Positions 42,281 to 52,932 of a DNA stretch of 64,000 bases are shown one piece after another. The stretch covers positions 2,356,001 through 2,420,000 of the forward strand of contig OZ244625.1 in the NCBI GenBank assembly GCA_965218555.1, given 5' to 3'. The stretch comes from JAPPLB01 sp965218555 (GTDB lineage: Bacteria; Acidobacteriota; Terriglobia; Bryobacterales; UBA6623). The notes under the pieces were generated by a model. That model was not told the origin of the DNA, searched no databases, and saw only the letters and a program-made list of their open reading frames with translations. Position 1 is the stretch's first letter; each line of letters starts with the position of its first letter. The translations under genes were made by a program, and so were the position numbers.

Positions 42281-45200
42281 ATGCTGCGAGAAAGCAGCCT
42301 GCTTGAAAAGGTGTCACGGATTGACGGCGCCAAGTCGGTTCTGCGTCTTGTCGTTGCCGCCTCGATGGTGATACTGACGGTGCTCCGGGCGCAGTCCTTC
42401 GGCGAGGAGACGATCGTCCGTGTCTTTTTCGACGATCTCCCGACCGCCCGACAAATTGCCGCGGGTTTGGAACCGATCGAATCCAAGTACGAGAAAGGGT
42501 ACTTGGTGGTGGAGGTTACCCCCGAACAGCTTCAGCGCTTGCAACAACGCGGGCTGAGAACGGAACCTGTCAGCCCACAAGAATTGTCGGAGATGCTTGC
42601 TCCACCCCGAGCGACCCGAATGGACCGGACTCAAAAACAGTCCGCTACGCCGGCGGTGGACGGGATAACTGGGTTCCCGTGCTACCGAACCGTCGAGGAA
42701 ACTTTCGCCCCCGCGAGTTCTATTGCTGCCAACAATCCAACCTTGGCGAGTTGGGTTGATGTTGGTGATTCGTGGTTCAAGACCGATAACCAGTCCGGCT
42801 ATGACATGAGGGTCCTCGTCTTGACGAACGCGAACGTCTCGGGCCCAAAGCCAAAGATGTTCGTAACTTCAGCGATTCACGCCAGAGAATACACGCCGGC
42901 GGAGCTGATGACACGCTTTGCGGAGAGCTTGATCAGCGACTACGGTGTTGCTGCCGATGCGACGTGGCTGCTTGACCATCACGAGGTTCACTTGATGCTG
43001 CAAGCGAACCCGGACGGCCGCAAACATGCGGAAGCTGGCCTGTTGTGGCGCAAGAACGTCAACGAGAACTACTGCGGCGCCACATCTGACAGCCGGGGCG
43101 CGGATCTGAACCGGAACTTCGACTTCATGTGGAATTGCTGCGGCAATTCAAGTGATGATCAATGCAGCAATACCTATCACGGTGCTTATGCGGCTTCGGA
43201 ACCCGAAGTACAGGCCGTGCAGAATTAAATGCGGTCGATCTTTCCCGATCAGCGCGGACCGAATCTCACCGACCCCGCGCCCGATGACGCTACCGGCGTC
43301 TACCTGGATATCCACAGCAGCGGCCGATTGATACTCTTCCCTTGGGGGTTCACGGCCGATTCTCCCCCCAACGAGTCGCAGCTCCGAACGCTCGCGCGCA
43401 AACTGGGTTTCTTCAATCTAAACACTCCGCTAGAGTTTACCGGCCTCTACGCTGCGGACGGCACGACAGATAGCTTCGCATATGGCGAAATGGGATTGGC
43501 AGCGTTCACGTACGAGCTCGGCACCGCGTTTTTCGAAGACTGCAGCTACTTCGAAGACACGCTGCTTCCGCGCAATATGCCCTCGCTCTACTACGCGGCG
43601 AAGGTAGCGAGAACTCCCTATAAGACTCCCTTGGGCCCCGACGTTGTCGAGGACGGCCTCTCTCTGAGCGCGGGAGAGTGGCCGGCTGTGGTCGCGGCGG
43701 GTTCTTCAGTCACGCTCAGCGCCACCCTGAGCGACAGCCAGTTCAACAATGACAACGGAACCGAGCCCACGCAGCCTGTCGTAGCCGCGGAGTACTACAT
43801 CGATACTCCCCCGTGGGTCACGACTCCCGTTCCAGTACCGCTCCCCTTGGTGAATGTGGTGGACGACACGGGCGATCTGATTGACGGGGATGATTATGAG
43901 GCGTCGATTGACACGACCGGCCTCAGTGCCAGTCGGCACATCGTCTTCGTGCGCGGCCAGGATTCGGATCAGAACTGGGGAGCTTTCAGCGCGATATTTC
44001 TGGGGATAAATAGGCCCATCGAGCCTCCTCCCCCACCGCCTCCACCGCCCCCGCCACCGCCGGGCGGCTTTGGCGGCGGTGGGGGAGGCAGCCGCACAAC
44101 GGCCCCCTCTGCACCCAGGAACCTGACGACGGTCGGCGGGGACGGCCAAGTCGTGCTGAGCTGGGAAGCGCCGACGAGAGACGGCGGCGCGGAGATCACC
44201 GATTACGAGTACCGCATCGACCGCAGGAACCCCTGGACCTCCACCGGGTCCACCGACACCACCTATACCGTCAGCGGCCTCGACAACGGCACCACCTACG
44301 TCTTCGAGGTGCGGGCGGTGAACCGCATCGGCAAGAGCTTTGCTTCCAACCGCATTGAGGCCACGCCGATGGCGCCCGAACCGGAAGTGTTTACCCTGGA
44401 CTTCGCGCATTTCGCCAATGGCGAGGGCATCACTTCCGAGGTGGTGCTCGTCAATGTGGGCGCCACAGCGATCCGTCCCGCCCTCTACTTTTCCGATCGG
44501 CAAGGCGAGCCGATTGACGCCGCATCGGTGGTGGATGTGACGGGCAATCTGGAGGTCCAAGAGGACGACGGCAGGCTGACGGTCCGGACGGAGATCGAGC
44601 CGCTGGGAGAACTCACGATAGCGACCCACGGTCGAGGGGATGAGGTGAGCGGCTCGGTGCAAGTGGTTGCGGACGGCGTCATCGGCGGGGTGCTGCGCTA
44701 TCGCGTCCCGATGGTCGGGGTGACCGGGGTGGGAACCGGCACGCCCGTCCGGGACGCGCTGTTCCCGGCCCGCCGCCGGCAGGGAGGGATCCGCACGGCG
44801 GCGGCGATGCACAACCTGGGAGAGGAAGCTATGGTGGTGACGTGCCGATTGATGAGCGGAGGCGCGGTGCTGGAGGAGGCGCAGATTTCTCTGGCGGCCA
44901 ATGGGCAGACATCGTGGTTCATCGAAGAGGCATTCACCGCGACCGATACGACGGACTTCGTGGGGACGGTGCGCTGCACAGCGCCGGGGGAGGGCATCCG
45001 CTCCGAGCTGGTGTTCGTGAATGTGCAGACCGAGCCGAGTCGTCCCGCCCCCACGCCCTTTCATCGGGCCATCCCTGCGAGCCGTCCCGTGATCTACTTT
45101 TACGATCAAGAGGGTCAACGGATTGACCCCGAAACAGTGGTGGAGGTGACGGGCGATCTGGAGGTCCAGGATGACGGCGGGCTGACGATCAAGACGGAGA

Positions 45201-45696
45201 TGGAACCGCTAGGAGAACTCACGATCGCGACCCATGGTCGCGGGGAGGAGCTGAGCGGCTCGGTGAAAGTGGTCTCGGAGGGCGCGATCGGCGGGGTGCT
45301 GCGCTATCGCGTCCCGATGGTCGGCGTGACCGGGGTGGGGACGGGCACGCCCGTCGGGGACGCGCTGTTCCCGGCCCGCCGGAAGGAGGGAGGGATCCGC
45401 ACGGCGGCGGCGATGCGCAACCTGGGAGAGGAAGCGATGGAGGTGACCTGCCGATTAATGAGCACAGGCGTCGTGCTGGAGGAGGCGAAGATCCCTCTGG
45501 AGCCCAAAGGCAGACGTCGTGGTTCATCGAAGATAAGTTCACCGCGACCGATACATCGGACTTCGTGGGGACGGTGCGCTGCACGGCGCCCGGAGAGGGA
45601 AAGTTCACGGGATTGGCCGTGGAGGTGGATGCCGCCAACCGCATCTTCACCACGCTGCCGGTGGTGCCGGTCGAAGAGAGGATGTCTCAGGAGTAA
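42281..45696 (+). pseudogene. Secreted M14 zinc carboxypeptidase with Fn3 and tandem C-terminal modules, two lesions
   Basis: The first part has a signal segment (VLRLVVAASMVILTVLRAQS) and the M14 metal motif SAIHAREYTPAE, NPDGR and DLNRNF. The frame hits TAA at 43226-43228, then goes on in the same phase with MRSIFPDQRG, the third zinc ligand in YLDIHSSGRLILFPWG and the catalytic Glu in FTYELGT. So the stop splits the active site. Next come a poly-Pro/poly-Gly linker (about 44027-44091), an Fn3 domain, and two similar modules of about 190 residues. At about 45510 one G is missing relative to the first module; restoring it leads to EERMSQE and TAA at 45694. Both lesions suggest decay. Confidence 0.85.
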
Positions 45697-45896
45697 AGCG
45701 ATGTTGAACGCGGCGTGGGCCTCTGGCGAGAGCTGGTCGTCACCACCGTTGCGAATCCGGGGCGACCTCCCAGGTGGTATCAAGTCGCGGGTCGCGGCGG
45801 CGCTTTGAGCCATTGCCACTTGCCCCCGGGCCACAGCCCCCACCTTGCAAGTGAGTCGTCCGTGTCTCAAGATCGTTTGGAGAAGAAGAGCCGCAC

Positions 45897-47432
45897 GTGA
45901 ATAAGAATCCCTTCGTCCTCACCATCATGGATGGCTGGGGCCACAACCCCGATCCGGCCAACAACGCCGTCGCTCAGGCTCACAAGCCTATCTTCGACCG
46001 CCTCTGGGCCGAGTTCCCGCACACTTTCATCCGCACTGACGGACCCTTCGTCGGCCTGCCGGAGGGGCAGATGGGCAACAGCGAAGTCGGCCACCTGAAT
46101 ATCGGCGCCGGGCGTGTCGTCAAAATGGACGTCACGCGCATCGACGACATGATCGCGAGCGGCGAGATCTTCTCAAACGACGTGCTCAAGACTGCCATGG
46201 CCCGCGCGCGCTCATGCCGGCTCCACCTGATCGGTCTCGTCAGCCCCGGAGGAGTCCACTCGCACACCGACCATCTGTACGCGCTGCTCGAGATGGCGGC
46301 GCGCGAAAACGTCGAGCAGGTCTTCGTCCACGCCTTTACCGACGGGCGTGACGAGCCTCCCGAAGGAGGGGCCAAGTACGTCGCAGCCCTAATCCGAAAG
46401 ATGAGCGAACTCGGCGCGGGGCGAGTCGCCACCATCTGCGGCCGCTATTACGCCATGGACCGCGACCGGCGCTGGCCGCGCGTCGAACGAGCTCTCCGCG
46501 CCATGGTGCTCGGCGAAGGCCGCCAGACCGCCGACCCCGTCCAGGCCGTCCGCGATTCTTACGCAAGCGGGACGACCGACGAATTCATCGAGCCGGTCGT
46601 CCTTGTCGACGAACAGGGCGAACCCGTCGGCCGCATCACGGACGGAGACACCGCCATCTTTTTCAACTTCCGCGCCGACAGAGCGCGCCAGATCACCGAC
46701 GCCCTCAACGATCCCTTGCTCGAAGGCATCGACCGTTCGCCGGCTCCCAAAAACCTCCACTACGTCACGATGACGCAGTACGATCGGCGCTACGGCTACC
46801 CGTACGTACTACCCCCGCATCCGCCCGACAACACCTTGGCGCACATTTCCGAAGCGCAAGGTTGGCGCAATCTGCGCGTCGCCGAAACCGAGAAGTATCC
46901 TCACGTCACCTACTTCTTCAATGGCGGCCGCGAGAAGCCTTTCCAAGGCGAGGAACGGCAGATGGTCCCGTCGCCTCAAGTCGCCACTTACGACTTGCAG
47001 CCCGAAATGAGTGCGCCCGGTGTGTGCGATGTCGTGGTGGAAGGCATCGAGAGCGGCAGCTTCGATTGGATCGTCGTCAACTTCGCGAACGGCGACATGG
47101 TCGGCCACACGGGCAAGCTCAATGCCGCCATCAAGGCGATAGAAACCGTCGACAACTGCTTGGGCCGAATCCGCGCAGCGCTCGAAGCCAACAAGGGCGC
47201 CTGGATCGTCACCGCCGACCACGGTAACGCCGATTTGATGGTCGATCCCGAGAGCGGCCAACCGCACACCTATCACACAACGTTCCCCGTACCTTTCGTG
47301 CTCGTGAGCGACTTCCAGGGAGAGCTGCGCGATGACGGCTCGCTCCGAGACATCGTGCCTACGATGCTCGGAGTCCTCGGCGTCGACCAACCCGAGCAAA
47401 TGACTGGACGGGACTTGCGACGGGGGATCTGA
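45897..47432 (+). CDS. gpmI: 2,3-bisphosphoglycerate-independent phosphoglycerate mutase
   Basis: The cytoplasmic glycolytic enzyme interconverts 3- and 2-phosphoglycerate with two Mn2+ ions. The 511-residue length is standard. Motifs are VLTIMDGWG (metal Asp), the phospho-serine Ser62 in GQMGNSEVGHLNIGAGR, HAFTDGRDEPP, FFNFRADRARQ, VNFANGDMVGHTGKLNAAIK and VTADHGNADLM. Translation starts at GTG 45897, with GGAGAAG a few bases upstream. Confidence 0.96.
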   Translation: MNKNPFVLTIMDGWGHNPDPANNAVAQAHKPIFDRLWAEFPHTFIRTDGPFVGLPEGQMGNSEVGHLNIGAGRVVKMDVTRIDDMIASGEIFSNDVLKTAMARARSCRLHLIGLVSPGGVHSHTDHLYALLEMAARENVEQVFVHAFTDGRDEPPEGGAKYVAALIRKMSELGAGRVATICGRYYAMDRDRRWPRVERALRAMVLGEGRQTADPVQAVRDSYASGTTDEFIEPVVLVDEQGEPVGRITDGDTAIFFNFRADRARQITDALNDPLLEGIDRSPAPKNLHYVTMTQYDRRYGYPYVLPPHPPDNTLAHISEAQGWRNLRVAETEKYPHVTYFFNGGREKPFQGEERQMVPSPQVATYDLQPEMSAPGVCDVVVEGIESGSFDWIVVNFANGDMVGHTGKLNAAIKAIETVDNCLGRIRAALEANKGAWIVTADHGNADLMVDPESGQPHTYHTTFPVPFVLVSDFQGELRDDGSLRDIVPTMLGVLGVDQPEQMTGRDLRRGI

Positions 47433-47469
47433 GCCCGCTTTTCTCACTACGCGGCGAGACAAGCAGGCT
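47432..47469. terminator. Hairpin between convergent genes, repeat copy C
   Basis: AGCCCGCTT (47432-47440) pairs with AAGCAGGCT (47461-47469) with one mismatch. The loop contains TTCTCACTACGCGGCGAGAC, so this is also a short relative of the dispersed TTTCTCAC-ACG repeat. It sits exactly between the gpmI and thioesterase stops and may end both transcripts. Confidence 0.5.
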
Positions 47470-47882
47470 TAGGAGGTGCTCGTTAAAGGGAAGAACGGCC
47501 GATAGTTCTCCGGCAGCCGCACGGTCTTGCCGTCACGGTCGCAAACCGTGTGGAGCGTCTCTCCGGTCGCGAGCAGCCGATCATCCTCCGTATTCCGAAT
47601 CTCATACGAAAACCGGATCGTGCGTGAACGAGATTCCGACACCCAGGTCACCACCCGGATTTCATCGTGGAACCGCGCAGCCCCACGATATCGACATCGC
47701 GCGTCGGTAACCGCCAGGAAGATGCCGTCGGCCGCTTCCATGTCGCGGTACTCGAAACCGAGCTGACTGCAATAGTCCACTCGGCCCACCTCCATCCAAA
47801 CGAAGTAGTTGGCGTAATAGACGACGCCCATCTGGTCCGACTCGGCATAGCGAACCCGCAGTCTCGACTCTACACGACGCAT
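47469..47882 (-). CDS. Acyl-CoA thioesterase, YbgC/FadM hotdog family
   Basis: The 137-residue hotdog protein hydrolyses acyl-CoA thioesters. It opens RLRVRYAESDQMGVVYYANY, containing the catalytic Asp16 and the YYANYF helix, followed by ADGIFLAVTDARCRYRGAAR and FSYEIRNTEDDRLLATGETL. Length and motifs are normal. The acyl chain preference is unknown. Confidence 0.92.
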   Translation of the reverse strand: MRRVESRLRVRYAESDQMGVVYYANYFVWMEVGRVDYCSQLGFEYRDMEAADGIFLAVTDARCRYRGAARFHDEIRVVTWVSESRSRTIRFSYEIRNTEDDRLLATGETLHTVCDRDGKTVRLPENYRPFFPLTSTS

Positions 47883-47933
47883 CTTCCGAGTATAGGAGGG
47901 CCGGACGTGGCTGAACTGCCTGGGGCCGGGATC

Positions 47934-47982
47934 AGCCTGCTTCTCACGCCACGCGGCGGGGCGAAAGGCGTGGAAAAGAGGG
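47934..47982. repeat. Copy D of the dispersed repeat
   Basis: The sequence AGCCTGCTTCTCACGCCACG followed by CGGCGGGGCGAAAGGCGTGG resembles the ends at 10280, 14653 and 47432. It lies between the thioesterase start and the kinase stop. Confidence 0.55.
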
Positions 47983-50781
47983 CTAGCGATAGTTCTCTAC
48001 CAACATCAAGTCCGCTTCGCTGCGATCTACGCGGACGTAGAGAAAATACATTCCGTCCGGGGAAACTGAAAAACCCGTTCCCGAAAAATCGATCGATTCC
48101 GGTTCGAGAGCAACGACGGTTTCCAGCTCACCCGTGTCGACGTGGTAAAGCTTGAGGTTCCGCTCGCGATCAACAAAGAAGATCCCTCTATCCGTTACCG
48201 CCCATCGCCCGCGGCCGGCCGGCATCACCTCTCTCGGCAAGGCCTCCGGCGTCCCACCATCAACCGGCACGCTCCACAGACCTCCACCGAAACCCCTCTT
48301 GGAGAAGTAGAGCAGCTTTCCGTCGCGCGACTCCTGTGCAAACGACCCCTCTTGCGCGACCGGAACCAGTTCATGCGGCGAGCCGCCGCCGCGAGCGGGG
48401 ATCTTGCACAGGCCGATTCCACGCTGATTCATGTAGATCCACTCGCCGTCTCGCGACCAGAAAGGCATGGACCCACCGCCGCCGTCCGTGGTCAACCGCC
48501 GTGGCGACGCGCCATCCGCCGCCACGACATCTATTTCGGACCGGCTGCCTTCGATCACTTGGAACGCGACCTCGCGGCCGTCCGGCGACCAGGTCGGCGC
48601 CGTGACGATGGCGCTGCCGTAGGAGGTCAACTTCAGGGCGTTCGACCCGTCGGAGTCCGAGACCCACAGTTCACTGCTGCCGGTACGGTCTGAAACGAAC
48701 GCGATTCGCTCCCCGTCAGGCGAAAACTGCGGGCTGTGGTCCATTCGCGTCGAGGCGACCACGGCTCGCGGCTCCATCATTTCGGGTCCGTGACCGACGT
48801 CGCGTTGCCAGATGTTCAGATCCCGCTCCGCTCGCGTATACGCCAGAAGCCTTCCCTGCCTGGCCACGCTGGGTAGTTGCGCGTTCTCTCCCGCACCCAA
48901 CAGCGGCAAGATCGGCCCGCCGGCCGGACCCGGGCGCGTCTTCCACAAACGGCCGGCGCCTCCGCGATCCGACGAAAAGATGAGAAAACCGTCCTCGGCC
49001 CAAGCCAAGCCTTGGATTCTGCTCTCGTCGTCCGTTACTCGCCGGAACGTTCCGTTACCATCTACCGCCGTGACATAGATGTCCTCCGCGAGCAGGCCTG
49101 CGGTTCGGACAAAGGCAATGCTCTCCCCATCCGGTGAAAACGTCGGACTGTGCAGGCGCTGCCGCGCTTCGCCCGGGGTCGTCCCGACGAAGATCCGCCG
49201 CATCTGTCCCGAGTCCACCGAGTACAGCCCGATGATGCCCGCCCCCCTGGATTCACCTTCGCGGACTGCTCCTTTGCGCTCACCGGGAGCGTCTCGCCCA
49301 TCGGGAGTGCTTGGCTGCGGGCCCGCTTGCTGCGCGATGGCCAGGGTCTTACCGGACGGAGACCAGCCCAGGTGTCGGTTGGCCCGATCCTGGCCTCGCA
49401 GTCTTACATCGGCCACCTTGCGCTCTACACCGCCGATCGGCGGTACGAGATAGACCGCGCTCCTTCTTCGCTCGTGGCGTACAAACGCGATCGACCGGCC
49501 GTCCGGCGACCAAACCGGGCCGGTCTCGGGAGCCGGGCTGTTCGTCAATCGCAGAGGCTGACCACCCTCCACAAGTCTGACGTACACATCCGAGTTGTCT
49601 TGATTCGGGCCGTCCCATACGAAAGCCACCTGGCTTCCGTCGGGAGAAAACGTAGCAAACGTTTCCGTGCCGGCGTCGCTTGTAATCGGCGTAACTCGCA
49701 GCGGGTCTGACAAAACCCGAGGCGAATACAGGCCCCATCGCCACACGGCAATCGCTGCCAACAGGACCAGAACGACAGTGACCGTTCCTAGCAAGCCGTA
49801 CCGTCGCGGCGGGCTGCCGGATGCCGACGTATCACCGCTGTCGGCTGCTGGCGCCGATACTGCCGCCGGGGGCGCCGGCGCCATGGAAGCCGCCGCAGGC
49901 ATGGCCGCTGCCGCATATGACGGCGGCTCAATCAGAGACGCGCCTGAGTCGCGCCGTTTTTTCAGTGAGCGCAGATCGACCAGCAGGTCGAGAGTGCTTT
50001 GGTAGCGATCGTCACCGTCTTTCTGGAGCGCCTTGAAGACGATCCGCTCCAGCTCCAGATCGACGCCGCTACGGAGCGCTGTGATGGGCACCGGCTCCTC
50101 GTGAAGGATCGAGTAGATGATCGCCTGCTGATACTCACCCCGAAACGGCATCCGGCCTGTGAGCATCTCGTAAAGAACGACTCCCAATGACCAGATGTCG
50201 CTCTTCTGGTCCAGCTTGTCGCCCCTGGCTTGCTCGGGCGACATGTACGCCGCCGTGCCGAGCTTGCTCCCTTCCGCTGTCAGTTTGCTGGCGCCCGCCG
50301 CCAACTGCGCCAAGCCGAAGTCCATGATCTTGAGCTGCGGCTCGTTCCCGGTCGTCGCGCAAACGACCATCAAATTGGCGCTCTTGATGTCGCGGTGCAC
50401 AATCCCTTTTTCGTGAGCGGCCGCCAGCCCCTTCGCTGCCTGTATGCCGAGTTCAAGAACGTCATCGATCGGCAAGGGTCCTTTTTCGGCGAGCCGCTGA
50501 ACGGTGTCCCCTTCCAGGAACGCCATGGCGATAAAGGGTCGCCCTTCCGCTTCGTCGATCTCGTAGACCGTACAGATGTTCGGGTGATCGAGCGAGGCCG
50601 CCGCACGCGCTTCGCGCTCGAAACGAGTCTTCTCGTCAACGCCGGCGCCGGCATGGAGCGTCAGGAACTTGAGCGCTACGGAGCGCTCCAGGCGGGTGTC
50701 CTCGGCCTTGTAGACGACACCCATCCCGCCCTCACCCAGCTTAGCCAGGATCTTGTAGTGGGAAATGGTTCGGCCGATCAT
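47983..50781 (-). CDS. Membrane Ser/Thr protein kinase with extracytoplasmic PD40 propeller
   Basis: The 932-residue protein has an N-terminal Hanks-type kinase domain (residues 1-275): LGEGGMGVVYKAED, the ATP-binding Lys38, HRDIKSANL with catalytic Asp131, and DFGLAQL with Asp154. A Pro/Ala-rich linker precedes one membrane helix (about 333-352, LGTVTVVLVLLAAIAVWRWG). About 570 external residues follow with TolB/PD40 repeats such as FSPDGSQVAFVWDG, WSPDGRSIAFVRH, FSPDGERIAFVSDR and WSPDGREVAFQV. It probably senses an extracellular cue and phosphorylates proteins inside; the targets are unknown. Confidence 0.94.
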   Translation of the reverse strand: MIGRTISHYKILAKLGEGGMGVVYKAEDTRLERSVALKFLTLHAGAGVDEKTRFEREARAAASLDHPNICTVYEIDEAEGRPFIAMAFLEGDTVQRLAEKGPLPIDDVLELGIQAAKGLAAAHEKGIVHRDIKSANLMVVCATTGNEPQLKIMDFGLAQLAAGASKLTAEGSKLGTAAYMSPEQARGDKLDQKSDIWSLGVVLYEMLTGRMPFRGEYQQAIIYSILHEEPVPITALRSGVDLELERIVFKALQKDGDDRYQSTLDLLVDLRSLKKRRDSGASLIEPPSYAAAAMPAAASMAPAPPAAVSAPAADSGDTSASGSPPRRYGLLGTVTVVLVLLAAIAVWRWGLYSPRVLSDPLRVTPITSDAGTETFATFSPDGSQVAFVWDGPNQDNSDVYVRLVEGGQPLRLTNSPAPETGPVWSPDGRSIAFVRHERRRSAVYLVPPIGGVERKVADVRLRGQDRANRHLGWSPSGKTLAIAQQAGPQPSTPDGRDAPGERKGAVREGESRGAGIIGLYSVDSGQMRRIFVGTTPGEARQRLHSPTFSPDGESIAFVRTAGLLAEDIYVTAVDGNGTFRRVTDDESRIQGLAWAEDGFLIFSSDRGGAGRLWKTRPGPAGGPILPLLGAGENAQLPSVARQGRLLAYTRAERDLNIWQRDVGHGPEMMEPRAVVASTRMDHSPQFSPDGERIAFVSDRTGSSELWVSDSDGSNALKLTSYGSAIVTAPTWSPDGREVAFQVIEGSRSEIDVVAADGASPRRLTTDGGGGSMPFWSRDGEWIYMNQRGIGLCKIPARGGGSPHELVPVAQEGSFAQESRDGKLLYFSKRGFGGGLWSVPVDGGTPEALPREVMPAGRGRWAVTDRGIFFVDRERNLKLYHVDTGELETVVALEPESIDFSGTGFSVSPDGMYFLYVRVDRSEADLMLVENYR

Positions 50782-50872
50782 CTATTAGCTTGGGCGCACC
50801 CCCGAGGCAGTCCGGTTACAACAGATTGTCAAGCCGCTGCAAACATGGGGCTGAACGGGAGTCTGACAGCGG

Positions 50873-51886
50873 CTATTCCGCCCCGCTTTCTTTCCTGTCG
50901 TAGAAGAGGTCTCGCCCGTCGCTCAATGCTTTCATCTTGCGGTCCGCCACGCTTCTCTGAAGCATCCAGAAGCCGCAATCCGGATGGATGTAGTGAATTC
51001 GCTCCTCGCCCAGCACCTTGCAGGCATTCTCGATCCGCGAAGCGATCAGATCCGCCGATTCGACCTCATTGTCCTTGATGTCGACGACGCTCAATCCGAT
51101 GCCGATTTTTGAGTCCAGGTCCTTCAGCACGGGTAGTTCTTCATAGCCGCGCCGGGCGAACTCAAGCACGTAGTGATGCACATGCAGCGCGTTCAGCAAC
51201 GGCAGCAGGCTTTTCCAAAAGCCCTTCTGAATCGATTGTCCACCGTAGTTCCCGAAACAGATGTGAACCGCACGCGTCGTTCGAATCCCGTCGAGCACAT
51301 GATTCAGGGCTTCGATCGCCCAAGGGGTGTCCTCGGGGTGACCGGAGATATTCGCCTCATCCACCTGAACCACGGCGGCGGGGATGCGCTCCAACTGCTT
51401 GCGCAATACCTCGGCAATCGCCGTGCAGACCTTGTCGTAGGACCCGTAGTGGCGGTCGGTGACGGTCTTCGCCAGCATGTGCGGACCCGTACACGTGAAC
51501 TTGAGCGGCCTGGTCGTAAGGTTCCGGGTGAACTCGTAATCGGCCGCCAGGTTGAGCACGCCTTCCCCAATCTCGCTTTCCACAATGCCGGCCGGCGTCG
51601 CGCGAAAGCTCATTCCTTGATCGGCCCGGAACGCCTCGATGTCGGTGATCGAATACCGGGTCTTGACTCCCGACATGCGGCTGACGAAGTAATCGATCAT
51701 GCCGTTCGTTTCCGGGTGGCTCGGGTCGAAACGATTCAACTCGCCGTCGGCGACGAGATCGATTCCGGCCAGCTCTTGCGTCTTCAGGACGACCGCGATC
51801 GCGTCCCGCAAAGTGGTCTTCGACGAATCACCGTACAACCACCGCGGGATCGGATAGCTGCCAACGACCGTGGTCTGAATGCTCAT
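50873..51886 (-). CDS. Short MetE-like (core methionine synthase family) methyltransferase
   Basis: The 337-residue protein corresponds to the C-terminal catalytic barrel of cobalamin-independent methionine synthase only (MSIQTTVVGSYPIPRWLYGD, LVADGELNRFDPSH). Zinc-ligand candidates are the His and Cys in VHICFGNYG and the Cys in IHPDCGFWM. VDEANISGHPEDTPW matches the substrate-binding DE pair. Classical MetE has about 750 residues with a duplicated N-terminal barrel, absent here. Short MetE relatives in other microbes take the methyl group from a corrinoid protein instead of folate, but I cannot tell whether this one does. Confidence 0.85.
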   Translation of the reverse strand: MSIQTTVVGSYPIPRWLYGDSSKTTLRDAIAVVLKTQELAGIDLVADGELNRFDPSHPETNGMIDYFVSRMSGVKTRYSITDIEAFRADQGMSFRATPAGIVESEIGEGVLNLAADYEFTRNLTTRPLKFTCTGPHMLAKTVTDRHYGSYDKVCTAIAEVLRKQLERIPAAVVQVDEANISGHPEDTPWAIEALNHVLDGIRTTRAVHICFGNYGGQSIQKGFWKSLLPLLNALHVHHYVLEFARRGYEELPVLKDLDSKIGIGLSVVDIKDNEVESADLIASRIENACKVLGEERIHYIHPDCGFWMLQRSVADRKMKALSDGRDLFYDRKESGAE

Positions 51887-51936
51887 GTTTTCCCGATTAT
51901 AAGCGAGCTTCTCGCCCCCGGCCCCTGTCTGCGATC

Positions 51937-52893
51937 ATGATGCCGTTGAAACCGCTCCGCATCGGCATATCGAGCTGCCTGCTCGGCGAGAGGGTCCGCT
52001 ACGACGGGGGACACAAACGAGACCGCTTCCTCGTCGACATTCTTGGCCGGTACGTCGAATGGGTGCCGGTCTGCCCTGAGCTGGAAGTCGGCATGGGTGT
52101 ACCCAGGCAATCCCTCCGGCTTGTACGCTCGACCGGCGAGACCCGCCTTGTCGCGATCAAGAACCGTCAGGACCACACCCGCGTCATGCAGAAGTGGGCG
52201 CGAGTTCGGCTCGCAGACCTCGCCAAGGAAAGCCTCTGCGGTTATGTGCTCAAGTCACGATCACCGAGTTGCGGCATGGAGCGCGTCCCGGTCTACGACG
52301 AAAACGGCCTGCCTGCGAAGAAAGGCATCGGGGCTTTTGCCGGCCCGCTGCTCGAGCGGTTCCCGCACCTGCCCGTCGAAGAGGAAGGCCGCCTGCACGA
52401 CCCCAAGCTGCGGGAAAACTTTATCGAGCGCATCTTCGCACGCAATCGTTTGCTGAACCTCTTCGCAGGCCGCTGGAGGACCCGCGATATCATCGATTTC
52501 CACACGCATCACAAGCTGCAGCTCATGTCCCATTCGCCGAAAGACTACCGCCAACTCGGACTGCTCCTTGCAACTATCAAGCAAGCGCCCCGCCGGGTTT
52601 TTCGAGATCAGTATGAAAGCGGCTTCATGACCGCTCTGCGGAAGAAGGCCACCAGAGGACGCCACGTCAACGTCCTGCAACACGCCGAGGGCTACGTCAG
52701 CGACGGAATCGACCCATCGTCGCGCCAAGAGCTGAGCAGCGTCATCGAAGACTTCCGTCAAGGCCTCGTGCCCCTGATCGTCCCCATCACGCTCCTGCGG
52801 CACCATATCCGTCGATTGAAGGTCGCCTATCTCGAGAACCAGCACTACCTCGCGCCTCACCCGAAGGAACTCATGCTCCGCAACCACGTCTAG
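51937..52893 (+). CDS. DUF523-DUF1722 fusion protein (YbgA-like)
   Basis: The 318-residue protein joins an N-terminal DUF523 domain (RIGISSCLLGERVRYDGGHK, VPVCPELEVGMGVPR, SRSPSCGMERV) with a C-terminal DUF1722 domain (RDIIDFHTHHKLQLMSHSPK through HHIRRLKVAYLENQHYLAPH). The conserved cysteines suggest a thiol or metal role. Known members are linked with 2-thiouracil desulfidation (TudS) and with photolyase neighbours. The next gene starts 40 bases downstream on the same strand. Confidence 0.88.
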   Translation: MMPLKPLRIGISSCLLGERVRYDGGHKRDRFLVDILGRYVEWVPVCPELEVGMGVPRQSLRLVRSTGETRLVAIKNRQDHTRVMQKWARVRLADLAKESLCGYVLKSRSPSCGMERVPVYDENGLPAKKGIGAFAGPLLERFPHLPVEEEGRLHDPKLRENFIERIFARNRLLNLFAGRWRTRDIIDFHTHHKLQLMSHSPKDYRQLGLLLATIKQAPRRVFRDQYESGFMTALRKKATRGRHVNVLQHAEGYVSDGIDPSSRQELSSVIEDFRQGLVPLIVPITLLRHHIRRLKVAYLENQHYLAPHPKELMLRNHV

Positions 52894-52932
52894 TCGAGAG
52901 CCGCAGGCCCTCGGGTACGATGAGATTCGCCT

